Shown here: positions 35,792-46,081 of the stretch, one piece after another | Numbering within the stretch: the stretch's first letter is position 1 | Layout of the letters: every line of letters begins with the position of its first letter | Assembly (NCBI GenBank): GCA_936432065.2 | Contig: OW386285.2 | Span: 371,133,249 to 371,197,248, forward strand | Length of the DNA stretch: 64,000 bases | Source: Rutpela maculata | Taxonomy: Eukaryota; Arthropoda; Insecta; Coleoptera; Cerambycidae | Reading direction: 5' to 3' | Notes under the pieces: model-generated | The model's input: the letters and a program-made list of their open reading frames with translations, nothing else | Told to the model about the DNA's origin: nothing | Databases searched by the model: none | Program-made: the position numbers and the translations under genes

Positions 35792-38700
35792 TTATCCAAC
35801 CGAGACGTCAGAATTCGAACTTAGGTAGGGCTTCAAATCTTTGACATGCCATGTACCTGCATCTGACGAATCCATATTATCTAATTGATAAATAATATTC
35901 GAAATTTTCTTTCGAACCGTGCATAAAACATATTTGGGAGCTAGTTTGGCAGAAAACTTGTTTACCGCGTCCGATAAAACTTTGTTTCTACGCCAGAGCT
36001 TATCGCCTACCGCAAATTTAACATTATCACGTTTTCTCAAATTATAAGCCTTTTTATTACGCTCATAAGCTTTCTTTAATTTCTCCTTTACCTCAGAGTA
36101 TACTTCTGATAAACCTGTAAAATCGGAAACATAACCTTGTCGGTCACCCGGAAGTAAATTAATATCCTTTGTGGATTCGACTTCACCATAATAATCTCCT
36201 GACAAGGGAACATAGCGCGCAAAATTTAGAAATGATGGAGAATACCCAGTAACTTCATGTTTGGCGGTATTTATAGCCTGCTGAATCTCAGAAAGATGTT
36301 TGTCCCATTCTTTGTGTTCAGTTATATAGCTTCGGATAGCCGTACCAACTGTTCGGTTCTGTCTTTCAACGAAATTACATTGTGGGTGGTATAATGCATT
36401 AAACCATATTTTCTGGACATGATATTTATCAGCAAAAGCCTTAAAGGTTTTTCCCGCAAATTGAGAACCGTTATCACAAATGATATATTGTGGAACTCCA
36501 TATACTAAAAATACATTATTTTCCATAAATTTTACTATGTTACTAGCAGTAGCAGTTCTTAAAGGATGAACTAAAGTGTACTTGGAAAACCAGTCGCCTA
36601 CAACTAATAAGTGAGTAAAACCTCGTGGAGATCTAGGTAATGGACTCATAATATCCACAGCTATGACTTGCCAAGGAAAATTAACATTCTTGTCTGTACC
36701 CATTTTGCCTATTCTTGCTTCATTAGAGCTTTTTTGAGAAGCACAAATTTTACAAGAGCGTACATATTTCAATATATCTCTGCGCATCTTAGGCCAGTAA
36801 TACAAATCTTGAACTCTACTAAAACTCTTATAAAAACCTAGGTGTGAACTAGTAGGTGGGTCATGACAATTTTTAATAATCTCAAGCCTTTGAGACTTAG
36901 GAACTAATAACTTCCATTCAGATATATTACTCTTAAAAGGCATTTTTGACGAAATAAATTTATAAACAATACCATCATTGACTTTCCAATCAGGATACTT
37001 TTTTGGGGTTTTGAGTATATTTTCCCTCATTTTTACATAAAATTTATCCACATTTTGGGGAGAAATATCTAATAAATCTACGGACGTAGGTATACTCCTA
37101 GACAAAGCGTCCGCTACCACGTTATATTTTCCCTTTCTATGTGTTACATCAAACGAATATTGTTGTAATTTTAAAGACCATCTAGCTAATTTTCCAGTAG
37201 GATTTTGTAAATTTTTTAACCATTGTAAAGCCGAGTGATCAGTAATTACTGTGAAATGTTGTCCTTCAATGAAATATCGAAAAAATTCTATAGAAAATAT
37301 CAAACTTAATAATTCTTTTTGACAAGTAGAATAAGCTCTTTCTGTACGGGTTAAGCTTCTACTCGCAAACGCAATAACAGATTCTTTACCGTCTATGTAT
37401 TGAAAAAGAAGACCGCCGGTACCTACATCGCTACCATCGCATTGTATAACAAAAGGTTTACTAAAATCAGGTGCGTTTAGAATAGGTGCAGAGACAAGAG
37501 CCTGTTTTAATTGTATAAAAGAATTTTCTGCTTCCTTTGACCACAATATTGACTGTTTTTTTCTTACTTTACCTTTCAAAAGGTCATTCAAAGGTGATAC
37601 TAAAGTTGAAAAATGCGGTATAAACCGACGATACCACGAGGTCATACCAATAAATCTTTTAATTTCTGTGGTGTTAGTGGGCCTCGGATAATTTACCATT
37701 GCAGATATTTTATCCGGATCGGTCCTTAAGCCGCCAGAGTCCACTAAAAATCCAAGATACTTAAGAGATTTTCTAAAAAACTCACACTTTTTTAAGTTAA
37801 CTGTTAGATTTGCATCCTTTAAAACATTTAATACTTCATTTAAAATTTCTATATGTTTATCAAAGGTTTCAGAAACAATAATTATATCATCAAGATATAC
37901 AAAAAGATTTGGTTCAAATTTGGGGCCAAAAACAGCATCCATAAGTCTTTGTTGTGTTTGCGCACTATTTATGAGTCCGAAAGGTACTCTATTAAAATGA
38001 AATAAACCCCTACCAGGCACAGCGAAAGCAGTTTTTTCCTTCGATTGCGGGGTAAGTGGTATTTGCCAAAAAGCTTTTTTTAAATCGATCGAACTAATAT
38101 ATTTAGCCCCTCGCAACATGCTTAAAATTCTATCCACTCTATTAAAAGGATATGCATCTGGTTTAGTGATTTTATTTAGATGCCTACCATCAAATGTAAA
38201 ACGATATTCTCCAGTTTTTTTTTTAACTAAAAGTACAGGTGAGCTCCAAGGGCTATGTGAAGGTTCAACAACTCCTAATTTCAACATTTGGTCTAACTCT
38301 TTATTTAAAATATTCATCATAAAGGGGGACATAGGGTACTGTCGTATTTTAAACGGTTTAGAATCACCCGTATCTATATCTAACGAAATCTTGTCAGTAC
38401 ACCCTAAAGTATCTTCAGACGAAATACTTTTAAAAGATTCATAAATATTATCAACCTGTCTTTGTTGTTCTTTAGTAAGTTTAGTAGTTATACAAGGTGA
38501 CATTTCTGATTCTGTATGCAGAGCACAAATCTCTACATCATTCAAGTTACAATTTACGGACCAAGAATTATTGAAAAAATTTAATTCTACTGAAAATATT
38601 TTACAAAAATCACTGCCTAATATTAATTTATGCTTTAAAGAAGGTACTACTAGAACTTTAAGTATTTTACATATATTGTCAATGCAGATTGGCAAATAAA

Positions 38701-40525
38701 CACATCCTATTACACTTTGAGAATTTCCATCAGCTGTTGTCACTAACGTTTCTACACATTTATCTATTGTTAAGTTAAATTTTTCTAAAATAGCCAAATA
38801 ATGACCTCCTAGGACACTTAAATTTGCTCCGGAATCTAATAAAGCTGTTATATTTTTATCAAAAATTTTTACTGTAACATAAGGTCTATTATCAAAGGGT
38901 TTTGTCAAAAAAAACGGTGCGATATTTACTTCAGAAATCTTACTATTACGATAAAAATTTGAAACCTTGGTTAACCAAGTTTTCCATTCACGATCCTGTT
39001 TAATTTTGTCAAAAGAATTTAATTGAAACTTAATTTCACTTACAGGGCTTTTTTTTAAATTTACGTTATTATAAAAAATTTTAGTTTTATTTACATTACC
39101 GTACCTGATCACCTTAGATTGGGAGTGGTACGACCTTCCAACCCTCATGCTTCGTTTTTTTGAACACGAACATGTTTTAATAGTTTCACCCTGTTTTCCA
39201 CATTTAAAACAGAATTTCTTTTTAGGAGCTCTACAATCATAAAAGCTGTGATTTTCAAGACCACAGTTATAGCAAATTATTTTTTTATAAGTACTTGAAC
39301 CAGAAGGTTGACTATTATTTACTGCAGAAATGTTTTGACTATTTTTAGGGTAGTGTCTTCCCTTACTTATTGGTTTTTTACCTTTAAAATTATGTTGAGA
39401 CTGAGCATTGTTTTGAGAAAATGACTGAGTTGGTTGTTCTAATTTATAAGCAAGTTCAGGCTCTAATAAACAATGATTTGGAGGCGGCCGATAGCTATTT
39501 TTTAATGAGTGAGCCTCATCAATTTTTTTACATAAACTGATTAACTGAGATATTGTTTCTATTGATGTTAAAGCTAATTGACTAATATAGTGGGGTAACA
39601 TGTTCTTTTTTATATATTTTAACCTAGTTTTTTCAGGTACAGATTTATTTAAACGATTAAATAATGTTTCCATTATCGCTACATAGATTGAAATCGATTC
39701 ATTTCTACCCTGTGTTCTACCTCTAATTTCTGTCCACAATTGATCGTCATAATCTACCGGGAGAAATTCTCTTTTTAATAAAGCTACTAAAGCATCCCAA
39801 TCAGAAACTGAATTTTTAATTGATCTAAACCAAAGTAAAGCATTGTGGCTAAATAAGTCACATGCACTATTAAATAATTCTAATTTTGAAACATTTCTTG
39901 AGGCACAAAGTTCATCAACTCGTTCTAAAAAAGATTTTACGCTACTATTTTTATCCCCACTGAATTTTAGGTCCCATTTATACACTGGTACAGTTTTACT
40001 AGATGTTGGTAAAATATTATTCGGAAAAAAGGTCGTCTGGTTGTGCAATACTGTTGAATTTAAATTAGTTGGTGCAATTTCGGCAGCGCTAGGTTGTTGT
40101 ACCTTTTCAGAGATCAAGGCCTCCAGCTCGAGAGTAGTGGCCCTCATTTCATCCTTATAATTTGAAATATAAACAGACAAATCAGCGTCTTCACTGGTTA
40201 ATGGAATTCTATTAACCCTATGTATTAAATGAATTAAATAAGTAGTTATTCGAATGTACCCGGAATCTGTTTCCGGACCTTCGAATTGTTCGATAAGAAC
40301 ACGAATTTCCTCTATTGTACTATTAATTGCCGCTTTTTCAACATCAAAATCAAAAAGATTATATTCATACTCTATGTGACGTAATGCCTCCTTATCTAAC
40401 AGTTTTCTCAACATTTTTCTTTTAGTGCTTAATTCTTTTTTTGTTGTTTTTATGTCTCTAATTAATAGTTCATAGTCAATCTGTTCTTTAGTTAAATAAT
40501 TTACTCTCATATTAAAGGTCTCCAT
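35792..40525 (-). CDS. Ty3/gypsy gag-pol polyprotein, intact, 1,577 residues
   Basis: One uninterrupted frame encodes all functions. A gag-like helical region spans ~180-300, with two zinc knuckles at ~415-445: CYNCGLENHSFYDC is standard CCHC, while CFKCGKQGETIKTC has glutamate for histidine. The aspartic protease active site LLDSGA is at ~565. Reverse transcriptase follows with YLDD at ~877, then RNase H from IQCDGSD at ~1028. Integrase has an HHCC finger (HDPPTSSHLG...CKICASQ, ~1225-1265) and the catalytic triad in AVDIM (~1291), ICDNGSQF (~1350) and FVERQ (~1386). The protein ends shortly after a KDLKPY motif. Gag and pol share one frame, so no frameshift signal is needed. There is no chromodomain or envelope. 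Residue positions are estimates from base positions. Confidence 0.95.
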   Translation of the reverse strand: METFNMRVNYLTKEQIDYELLIRDIKTTKKELSTKRKMLRKLLDKEALRHIEYEYNLFDFDVEKAAINSTIEEIRVLIEQFEGPETDSGYIRITTYLIHLIHRVNRIPLTSEDADLSVYISNYKDEMRATTLELEALISEKVQQPSAAEIAPTNLNSTVLHNQTTFFPNNILPTSSKTVPVYKWDLKFSGDKNSSVKSFLERVDELCASRNVSKLELFNSACDLFSHNALLWFRSIKNSVSDWDALVALLKREFLPVDYDDQLWTEIRGRTQGRNESISIYVAIMETLFNRLNKSVPEKTRLKYIKKNMLPHYISQLALTSIETISQLISLCKKIDEAHSLKNSYRPPPNHCLLEPELAYKLEQPTQSFSQNNAQSQHNFKGKKPISKGRHYPKNSQNISAVNNSQPSGSSTYKKIICYNCGLENHSFYDCRAPKKKFCFKCGKQGETIKTCSCSKKRSMRVGRSYHSQSKVIRYGNVNKTKIFYNNVNLKKSPVSEIKFQLNSFDKIKQDREWKTWLTKVSNFYRNSKISEVNIAPFFLTKPFDNRPYVTVKIFDKNITALLDSGANLSVLGGHYLAILEKFNLTIDKCVETLVTTADGNSQSVIGCVYLPICIDNICKILKVLVVPSLKHKLILGSDFCKIFSVELNFFNNSWSVNCNLNDVEICALHTESEMSPCITTKLTKEQQRQVDNIYESFKSISSEDTLGCTDKISLDIDTGDSKPFKIRQYPMSPFMMNILNKELDQMLKLGVVEPSHSPWSSPVLLVKKKTGEYRFTFDGRHLNKITKPDAYPFNRVDRILSMLRGAKYISSIDLKKAFWQIPLTPQSKEKTAFAVPGRGLFHFNRVPFGLINSAQTQQRLMDAVFGPKFEPNLFVYLDDIIIVSETFDKHIEILNEVLNVLKDANLTVNLKKCEFFRKSLKYLGFLVDSGGLRTDPDKISAMVNYPRPTNTTEIKRFIGMTSWYRRFIPHFSTLVSPLNDLLKGKVRKKQSILWSKEAENSFIQLKQALVSAPILNAPDFSKPFVIQCDGSDVGTGGLLFQYIDGKESVIAFASRSLTRTERAYSTCQKELLSLIFSIEFFRYFIEGQHFTVITDHSALQWLKNLQNPTGKLARWSLKLQQYSFDVTHRKGKYNVVADALSRSIPTSVDLLDISPQNVDKFYVKMRENILKTPKKYPDWKVNDGIVYKFISSKMPFKSNISEWKLLVPKSQRLEIIKNCHDPPTSSHLGFYKSFSRVQDLYYWPKMRRDILKYVRSCKICASQKSSNEARIGKMGTDKNVNFPWQVIAVDIMSPLPRSPRGFTHLLVVGDWFSKYTLVHPLRTATASNIVKFMENNVFLVYGVPQYIICDNGSQFAGKTFKAFADKYHVQKIWFNALYHPQCNFVERQNRTVGTAIRSYITEHKEWDKHLSEIQQAINTAKHEVTGYSPSFLNFARYVPLSGDYYGEVESTKDINLLPGDRQGYVSDFTGLSEVYSEVKEKLKKAYERNKKAYNLRKRDNVKFAVGDKLWRRNKVLSDAVNKFSAKLAPKYVLCTVRKKISNIIYQLDNMDSSDAGTWHVKDLKPYLSSNSDVSVG

Positions 40526-41531
40526 TGTACAAAAATATATAATACTCTATATGTATTAGAATTAAGTAATCGCAAACAAGTAGAATAATAAAGAAATTGT
40601 GCGTTTTGTAAAAAAAATAAATGGTCTAGCTAGATTCTCTAATTAAATTACAAACACTTATTAAATTTCCCAAATATCCTGATGGTTATTTCTTGTCAAG
40701 TTTTGAAGTTGAAACAAACAACTTTTTATATGCCTATCTGCTCAAGGCAATGTAAATTAAATTCTTTTAATTTACTGGTATTATAAATACACAACTAAAT
40801 GAATTTTAAATGATTCAATAAACTCAAATATTTCAGTGTCAAGCTGAAACATACAGCAAAAAATGCTAATACCTTTTTAATAAAAAGTGGTTCAACGGCG
40901 TCGACCGTCCGAAACCTATAACATTCCACAAATTAGGAAAACACAATTCTGCGTATTCCCTTAATCGTCAACTGACAATAATAAAAACAAAATCGACTCA
41001 TGGGTAACTATGCCCAATATTTGTCGTATTCATATATAAATATGAATTATAGGACAAACTTCGAAGTTACAAAATTTTATTACCAAAATTGAAGTGTCCC
41101 ATATAAAATTTTCCAAGTTTCATATATCATTTATGCCTTTTTACTAATCAACCAAAAGGTTTTAACTGGCAGTAAACATATACAAAAATATTATTTTTTA
41201 ACGTTACTCGAAGGTTATATTAAAATCTTCAAAGTTAATTGCTGCTAAATAAATTTGTTGTTGCACTTATCAGTTATTCTGACACAAACTTTACTCTATT
41301 GTTAATTTTAATAATAAAAACTAGAATTTTATAAATTCTACTCCCTCTCTCGGAAAATTTTTCTTTTAAGAAAATAATTACTACCGAAGAAAAAATTATT
41401 ACTAGTTGACTAGTGAAAAATATATACTGTATGTGTAATTTCTGGGAAAAAAATCTTTTGTGAAAAACATCTATTAAAAATTTTATTTGTCTTAAAATTT
41501 TGGTGTCATTCGTAAATTAATCTACCTACTC
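40526..41531 (-). other. 5' leader of the gypsy element
   Basis: About 1.1 kb between the gag start and the primer-binding region. No frame of note. It contains a second polypurine-like motif at 41340-41352. Confidence 0.7.
41340..41352 (-). promoter_or_regulatory. second polypurine-like motif in the 5' leader
   Basis: The minus strand reads cgagagagggag-tag, sharing the 12-base core with the 3' polypurine tract, ~310 bp from the 5' LTR. It could be an extra priming site or a relic of a duplicated end. Function is inferred. Confidence 0.4.
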
Positions 41532-41661
41532 ACGAATGGGCACTATTTTGTAAATTCACTACCCTAGACACGGTTGGTCGCCATTTTATAACATTACCAC
41601 CTTACACACGTTTGCGCCATTTTGTAACATTTTCACCCTACACACCGTTTGGGCGCCATTT
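41532..41661 (-). promoter_or_regulatory. primer-binding site reiterated about four times
   Basis: Directly inside the 5' LTR, the minus strand reads aaatggcgcccaaacgg. Its first ten bases after aaa (TGGCGCCCAA) complement the 3' end of animal tRNA-Lys (ending TTGGGCGCCA). Similar ~36-38-bp units lie at 41605-41640 (tggcgcaaacgtgtg), 41567-41604 (tggcgaccaaccgtgtc) and, degenerate, 41532-41566. Each unit also repeats the last bases of the LTR (atgttaca). Only the LTR-proximal copy is in the normal position. Confidence 0.75.
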
Positions 41662-43698
41662 TGTAACATTATTTCTTCGCTGTTCAATAAAATTTAATTT
41701 TCATCAAGTGTTTGAGAGTCTTACTGCACTTTATGTTATTTGAAGAAAAAATATTACTACCCCAGTAGCTCAGAGACTCGGCAGATGAGTCATGGGTAAG
41801 AAAATGCTTTACGAATGGTTTTACGTGTTAGGTAGATAAAGATTAATAAATGATAGATGTTTTTATAAATTTATCTTAAAGAGATGTTAATTTCACTTAG
41901 ATAATGGTAAGTTTTCCAGAATAACGGGGCGCCAATCTTTCTATAATTATAATTTACACTGAAACTGAAGTTTGACTATAAGAAAGATAAACTAATCAAA
42001 ATTTAGAGAAAGTACTAGTTGTATAAAAAAAAAGATGTAAATTAATAATTCAAATTTAGCACCAGTCAAGATTAGATTGATATCTCTGAATATTACTAAA
42101 GGATGTTCAATTTTTTATCAAAGATTCAATAATTAATACAGTAAGTTATATCGGAATATTTAGTTTGTAAAGTTTGGTTTGTATAGTTTGGTTTGTAAAG
42201 TTTGGTTTGTATCAAAATACCTGAAATAAGTGGACAATGTGATTATAAAATTGATTTTATTATAAACCAATCAAACTTGGTGTGTTTTTATTATAAAACA
42301 ACTAAACTGAGGCCTTAAAATTAAGTGAAATTATATACAAAAAAAATATCGACTGGACGATAAAATGTTATGCAGATATTATCTATAATATTGTCTAGAA
42401 CATGAATCGACAATATGGTGATTAAAAGTCAAATTTTATTATATAACTATACCTAAATGTTTCGTAGAGATTGTGATCACAAAGTCTTTACAGAACCTTT
42501 TATATAATTTGTTTTTAATTAGACGTAGCGTCGATAATTTATACCTTAATAAAATAGTATATGTAACTGTTCATTGAAACATGTTAATAATAAAATTGAG
42601 AATAGAAATAGTTTTTAAAAAAAAATAGAACATGATACTTTAAAAACTCTAAAAATGTTAAAAGGTAAAAATATGAAGTATTTACATAAAAGACGTTAGA
42701 TAAAAAAAACTTATTTGTGACACTTATCTGGAATTTTTCTGTGAATGAAAATGGTGACTTTAGTAGGGGATGATGTTGGTGAAATCCAACCCACAGTGAT
42801 TTAATTGTTGGTTTCTAGAAGAGCTCGGGATCAGGTTTAGAAGTTTCCAATACCATATTCGACGCTTCCAAAAATTCCATAAGGACAAATCCCAACTATC
42901 CTACCATACTATCGTCGCGATCTCCATAAAAAATTTGTTTCCAACCCAAAATTTAATATGACGTTAATAAGCAATGCATAACTACAATGTGCATCCCAAG
43001 ATTGATAAAACTTGCTTCCAATTTTAGAAGATTTGCATTTTTATAAAAAAACTTGCATCTAATACAAAAATTCTTTGTCCAATACTAACATTTTTCGTCC
43101 AAAACTATATTATTTGGATTCAATAATAAAATTGTTTATCCAATAGTGAAATTTTTTTATCCAATAGTAAAATATTTTTTTACCCCATAGTAAAATATTT
43201 TTTTATCCCATAGTAAAATATTTTTTTATCCCATAGTAAAACCCTGGAAAGAAATGAAGTGTAAGCGTGAGTTGTAAAATGGCCGCTGCCAAAAAAAAAT
43301 TATTTCTTTATAAATTACTTACGGATTAAACCGGTGAAGATAATTAGGCCTGCTTCATAATTAAGAAGAGGGACTATCAACCCTTTTGATGTTGAAGTCT
43401 TCAAGAAAAATTTTAATGAAAATACATCACTATTTAAAGGTTCATCGAGCAATCGAAGTTCTAACCTCGAGTAACGGAAAACGAAATCGTTCTGCTTTCT
43501 TTTTCGGTGCGTATAAATCGCCTCGCTTCGTTACCCTCTCCACTCATAAAGATAAGCTGATTTTAAGCGTAACTCTGGTTGCATACCGTTGTGTTTAATT
43601 AAAAAGCAATTTTAAGAAATATATTTAAATCTACCACGGACATTCACGCTTAAGTTAAAATATTATATGATTTATGGGGCGGCAATATGCCTGCTACA
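41662..43698 (-). repeat. 5' LTR (relative to the minus-strand element)
   Basis: Same length as the other LTR (2,037 bp) and identical in all segments compared. It should contain the promoter and RNA start, but I could not place a TATA box with confidence. Confidence 0.95.
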
Positions 43699-43929
43699 AG
43701 CTCTGTCTCGGAGAACCGTAATCTGGTAGCCAATAATGTGTTCTGTTTGGGGTAAGGCCTCCATTACTATTCATACTATGTTTAGATTTCGCAGTTTCTG
43801 AGCTTTCAAAAATATCTTTTTATCTAATATTTTTCACATTCTTAATTAACTCTCAGTTATTGATCACTGAAAAGCCAAAGGGTATTGAGTCAAACGAAAG
43901 GTTTGGGATAATATGAAATCGGTTGTAAG

Positions 43930-44045
43930 GATTATAATTTGAAGTATGTTGGATATTCAAAACGTCTAATTATAACTAAGTTCAATGAGCATATAACCCA
44001 TCTCAAATAAGGAAGAACTGAAAAACACACACCACATAAAGTAGG
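43930..44045 (+). pseudogene. GIY-YIG fragment of a Penelope-like element
   Basis: Frame LKYVGYSKRLIITKFNEHIT resembles the YVG...R..EH core of the GIY-YIG endonuclease found at the C-terminus of Penelope-like retroelements. It is followed by a stop. Only this core remains. Confidence 0.5.
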
Positions 44046-44059
44046 CTACCTCCAAATTC

Positions 44060-44260
44060 AAAGCCTGGGTTGTCCAGAAGGGATTACGAGTTTGAAAAAT
44101 GCAGATAGCATCCGGTACTCACTGACATTGTCAATGCCAGAGCCGGGTATCGAACCCAGTACACGATATATATTTTGACCAAGTGTGCTCGCCACAAAAC
44201 ATGCTTTAACCTGCTGAGTTGCCGTGTAGAGGTTGATAGCAACACAGGTGTATATTATTT
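44060..44260 (-). mobile_element. tRNA-derived SINE, copy 2
   Basis: On the minus strand an A-box-like ggcaactcagcagg and a B-box gggttcgatacccgg (~44145) are followed by 'ggcattgacaatgtcagtg' and 'ctatctgcatttttcaaa'. This is the same order as the copy at 32133-32290. Confidence 0.65.
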
Positions 44261-44346
44261 CATTTACTTTAGTTTTAATCATCCCCAAATGAATAATTGG
44301 TTGGCGAAACTCGCGTCAGATAGAGTATTCGAGTATTTCATTCCTG

Positions 44347-44445
44347 TAAATTTCGATTTAACAATTATAAATTTCGACTTAACAGCTGTGAATTGCGTGA
44401 TACAATTGTGAATTTTGACTTACAATTGTTTATTCTGACTTAAAA
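44347..44445 (+). repeat. ~22-bp minisatellite
   Basis: Four to five diverged units of the type 'aatttcga-ttaacaatt' follow one another. Confidence 0.5.
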
Positions 44446-44599
44446 ATAATAATATGAATAACCTTTCTACGCTTTATGAACTGTTTTTTAAAATATTTGT
44501 GCTTAAAGTTGTATAAAATTCCTAAAATTATTAGTTATGCTTACTTCACTTTGCTAAAATAAAACAATATGAAAGTATTCTTAGAAAAGAATTTACATA

Positions 44600-45340
44600 T
44601 TTTTATTAACACTAAACAACAGCGAACTGAAAATGGGGAGGCCAGGTTACACGTGGAAAACAAGAATCGAGAGGATCATGAACAAACTGGGAAAGGACCA
44701 AACATACTGGGAAAGAAAAGCGAGGGCAAAAATGAATTCCACAAAGAAATCGCAGCGACATATACTCTACCAGAACCAGAAACGGAGGAATCAGAAGACT
44801 CAGAAGAAGAAGAAGAAACTCTGTAGAAGCAGAAACACAAAATAGAAGAGCATAAACATTGAATATCACGAATATAATGCTGCAACGCATTTCACAAACA
44901 CCTACACTGTCCATCCCCCACTCCTGTACCATGCGTTATGTGGCTCTCACTGCTGACAACAATCATGACCCAAATCCAACCCAGCATCGGAAACCGAGAA
45001 ATCAGAAGACTCAGAAAAAGAATACTCGAAGAAGCAGAAACACAAAAAGAGGAGCATAAACACCCCATATCACGATACAACGCGGCAACATATTTCGCAA
45101 GAAGGCTCAGAAGATGCAGAAGTCCAGAACCAAAAACACAAAAAAGGGCTCCCTCACGACACAATGCGGTAACGCTTGTCACAAATACCTACAACCCCCC
45201 CCATATTCCTTTACCATACGCCATGTGGCTCTCGCTGCTGGCAACAAACATGACCCTAATCCAACCCAATGTGGACGAAGCAGGCCCAGCTGTATACCTG
45301 GGAGTGGCAGCAATGCCTACCGCAGCTGGTTGAGTTGTTC
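44600..45340 (+). pseudogene. GC-richer, repeat-containing block, possibly a retroelement C-terminus
   Basis: Frame GRPGYTWKTRIERIMNKLGK (44633-44692) resembles the RPR-x-W tails of LINE pol proteins. Downstream, a ~290-bp unit is repeated: 'atgtggctctc-ctgctg-caa', 'catgaccc-aatccaaccca' and 'cacaaa-acctaca' occur at ~44890-44990 and ~45180-45275. Composition is notably less AT-rich than the surroundings. All frames in this block overlap and none is convincing as a host gene. Confidence 0.35.
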
Positions 45341-45793
45341 ATGTGATAAAAACACAACATTTGCTTTGATTAAACATCAACATACTATTCTATTTAAGTT
45401 ATTTAATAAGTAAATACTATATGTATAGTCTTTTATATATTCATCATCGAATTAGATATCCGATGAGTTGAACTCAAAATTACCATCACCATTTTCTCAA
45501 TGATGATAACCTTTTTATTTTTAACTTTATCTAACTGAAATCACATGATTTGATTAAGATATAAGAAACTTGACTAAACTATTGACATGTTTAATACATT
45601 CAAATTTATGTAAATGATTAATCATCGGAAATTAAGATGATATATTTTGGAATTATTTAAATACTGTAAACATATTACGAACGGGTTAATAACCTTTTCG
45701 AGTCGAAATAAACTTTAAACATTTTTGCAGTTACAAGTTACTAACATCTCGCCGAAGAAAAACAAAACTATTTAACGGACATAAATAACACAG
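45341..45793. other. no gene recognised
   Basis: AT-rich spacer. Confidence 0.4.
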
Positions 45794-46081
45794 GACCATA
45801 AAATATTTTTGCGAGGTGTGCCAGACCAGACTCAGTGTAACAGTGTAGTATATGTTTTTGGGATCGCTGAAACCGAATCTGAAACTTATTTTGCCCCATC
45901 ACATCAGGATTTTTTTCAAAATTGAGAACAATTTCTTTAACCGACATATTACGAGAATATTCGAAGATTTGGCGGAGTCGCCGATAATAACAATTAATTC
46001 ACGGACAGGGTATTATTTATTTTTTGGAATAACATTCACATGGTGCCCAACATAAAGAGAATTTCACAATAGTGTCCTTTA
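45794..46081 (+). repeat. interspersed repeat, family B, copy 1 (left part)
   Basis: 'acaggacca-a-aatatttttgcg', 'gctgaaaccgaatctgaaac', 'gatttggcggagtcgc' and 'catggtgcccaacataaa' are shared with 52209-52490 and, inverted, with 57581-57786. A LINE at 46082 interrupts it. The right part continues at 46919. Confidence 0.7.

Larger units (their letters stand above)
33495..43698 (-). mobile_element. full-length Ty3/gypsy LTR retrotransposon
   Basis: Two 2,037-bp LTRs (33495-35531 and 41662-43698) start TG and end CA. They flank a 6,130-bp interior with one gag-pol frame on the minus strand. AGCT flanks both sides (33491-33494 and 43699-43702), a 4-bp target duplication. A polypurine tract abuts the 3' LTR, and a tRNA-Lys-like primer-binding site lies 3 nt from the 5' LTR. 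LTR segments compared by eye show no differences and a constant offset of 8,167, so insertion is recent. No envelope gene is seen. The element looks potentially mobile. Confidence 0.95.

Noticed and set aside
39843..40160. Plus-strand frame of 105 codons
   Set aside because: Antisense shadow of the gypsy gag-pol frame, as is 38118-38444.
44569..45182. Several overlapping frames of 66-131 codons on both strands
   Set aside because: They overlap in all frames of a GC-richer repeat block; lack of stops is due to composition.
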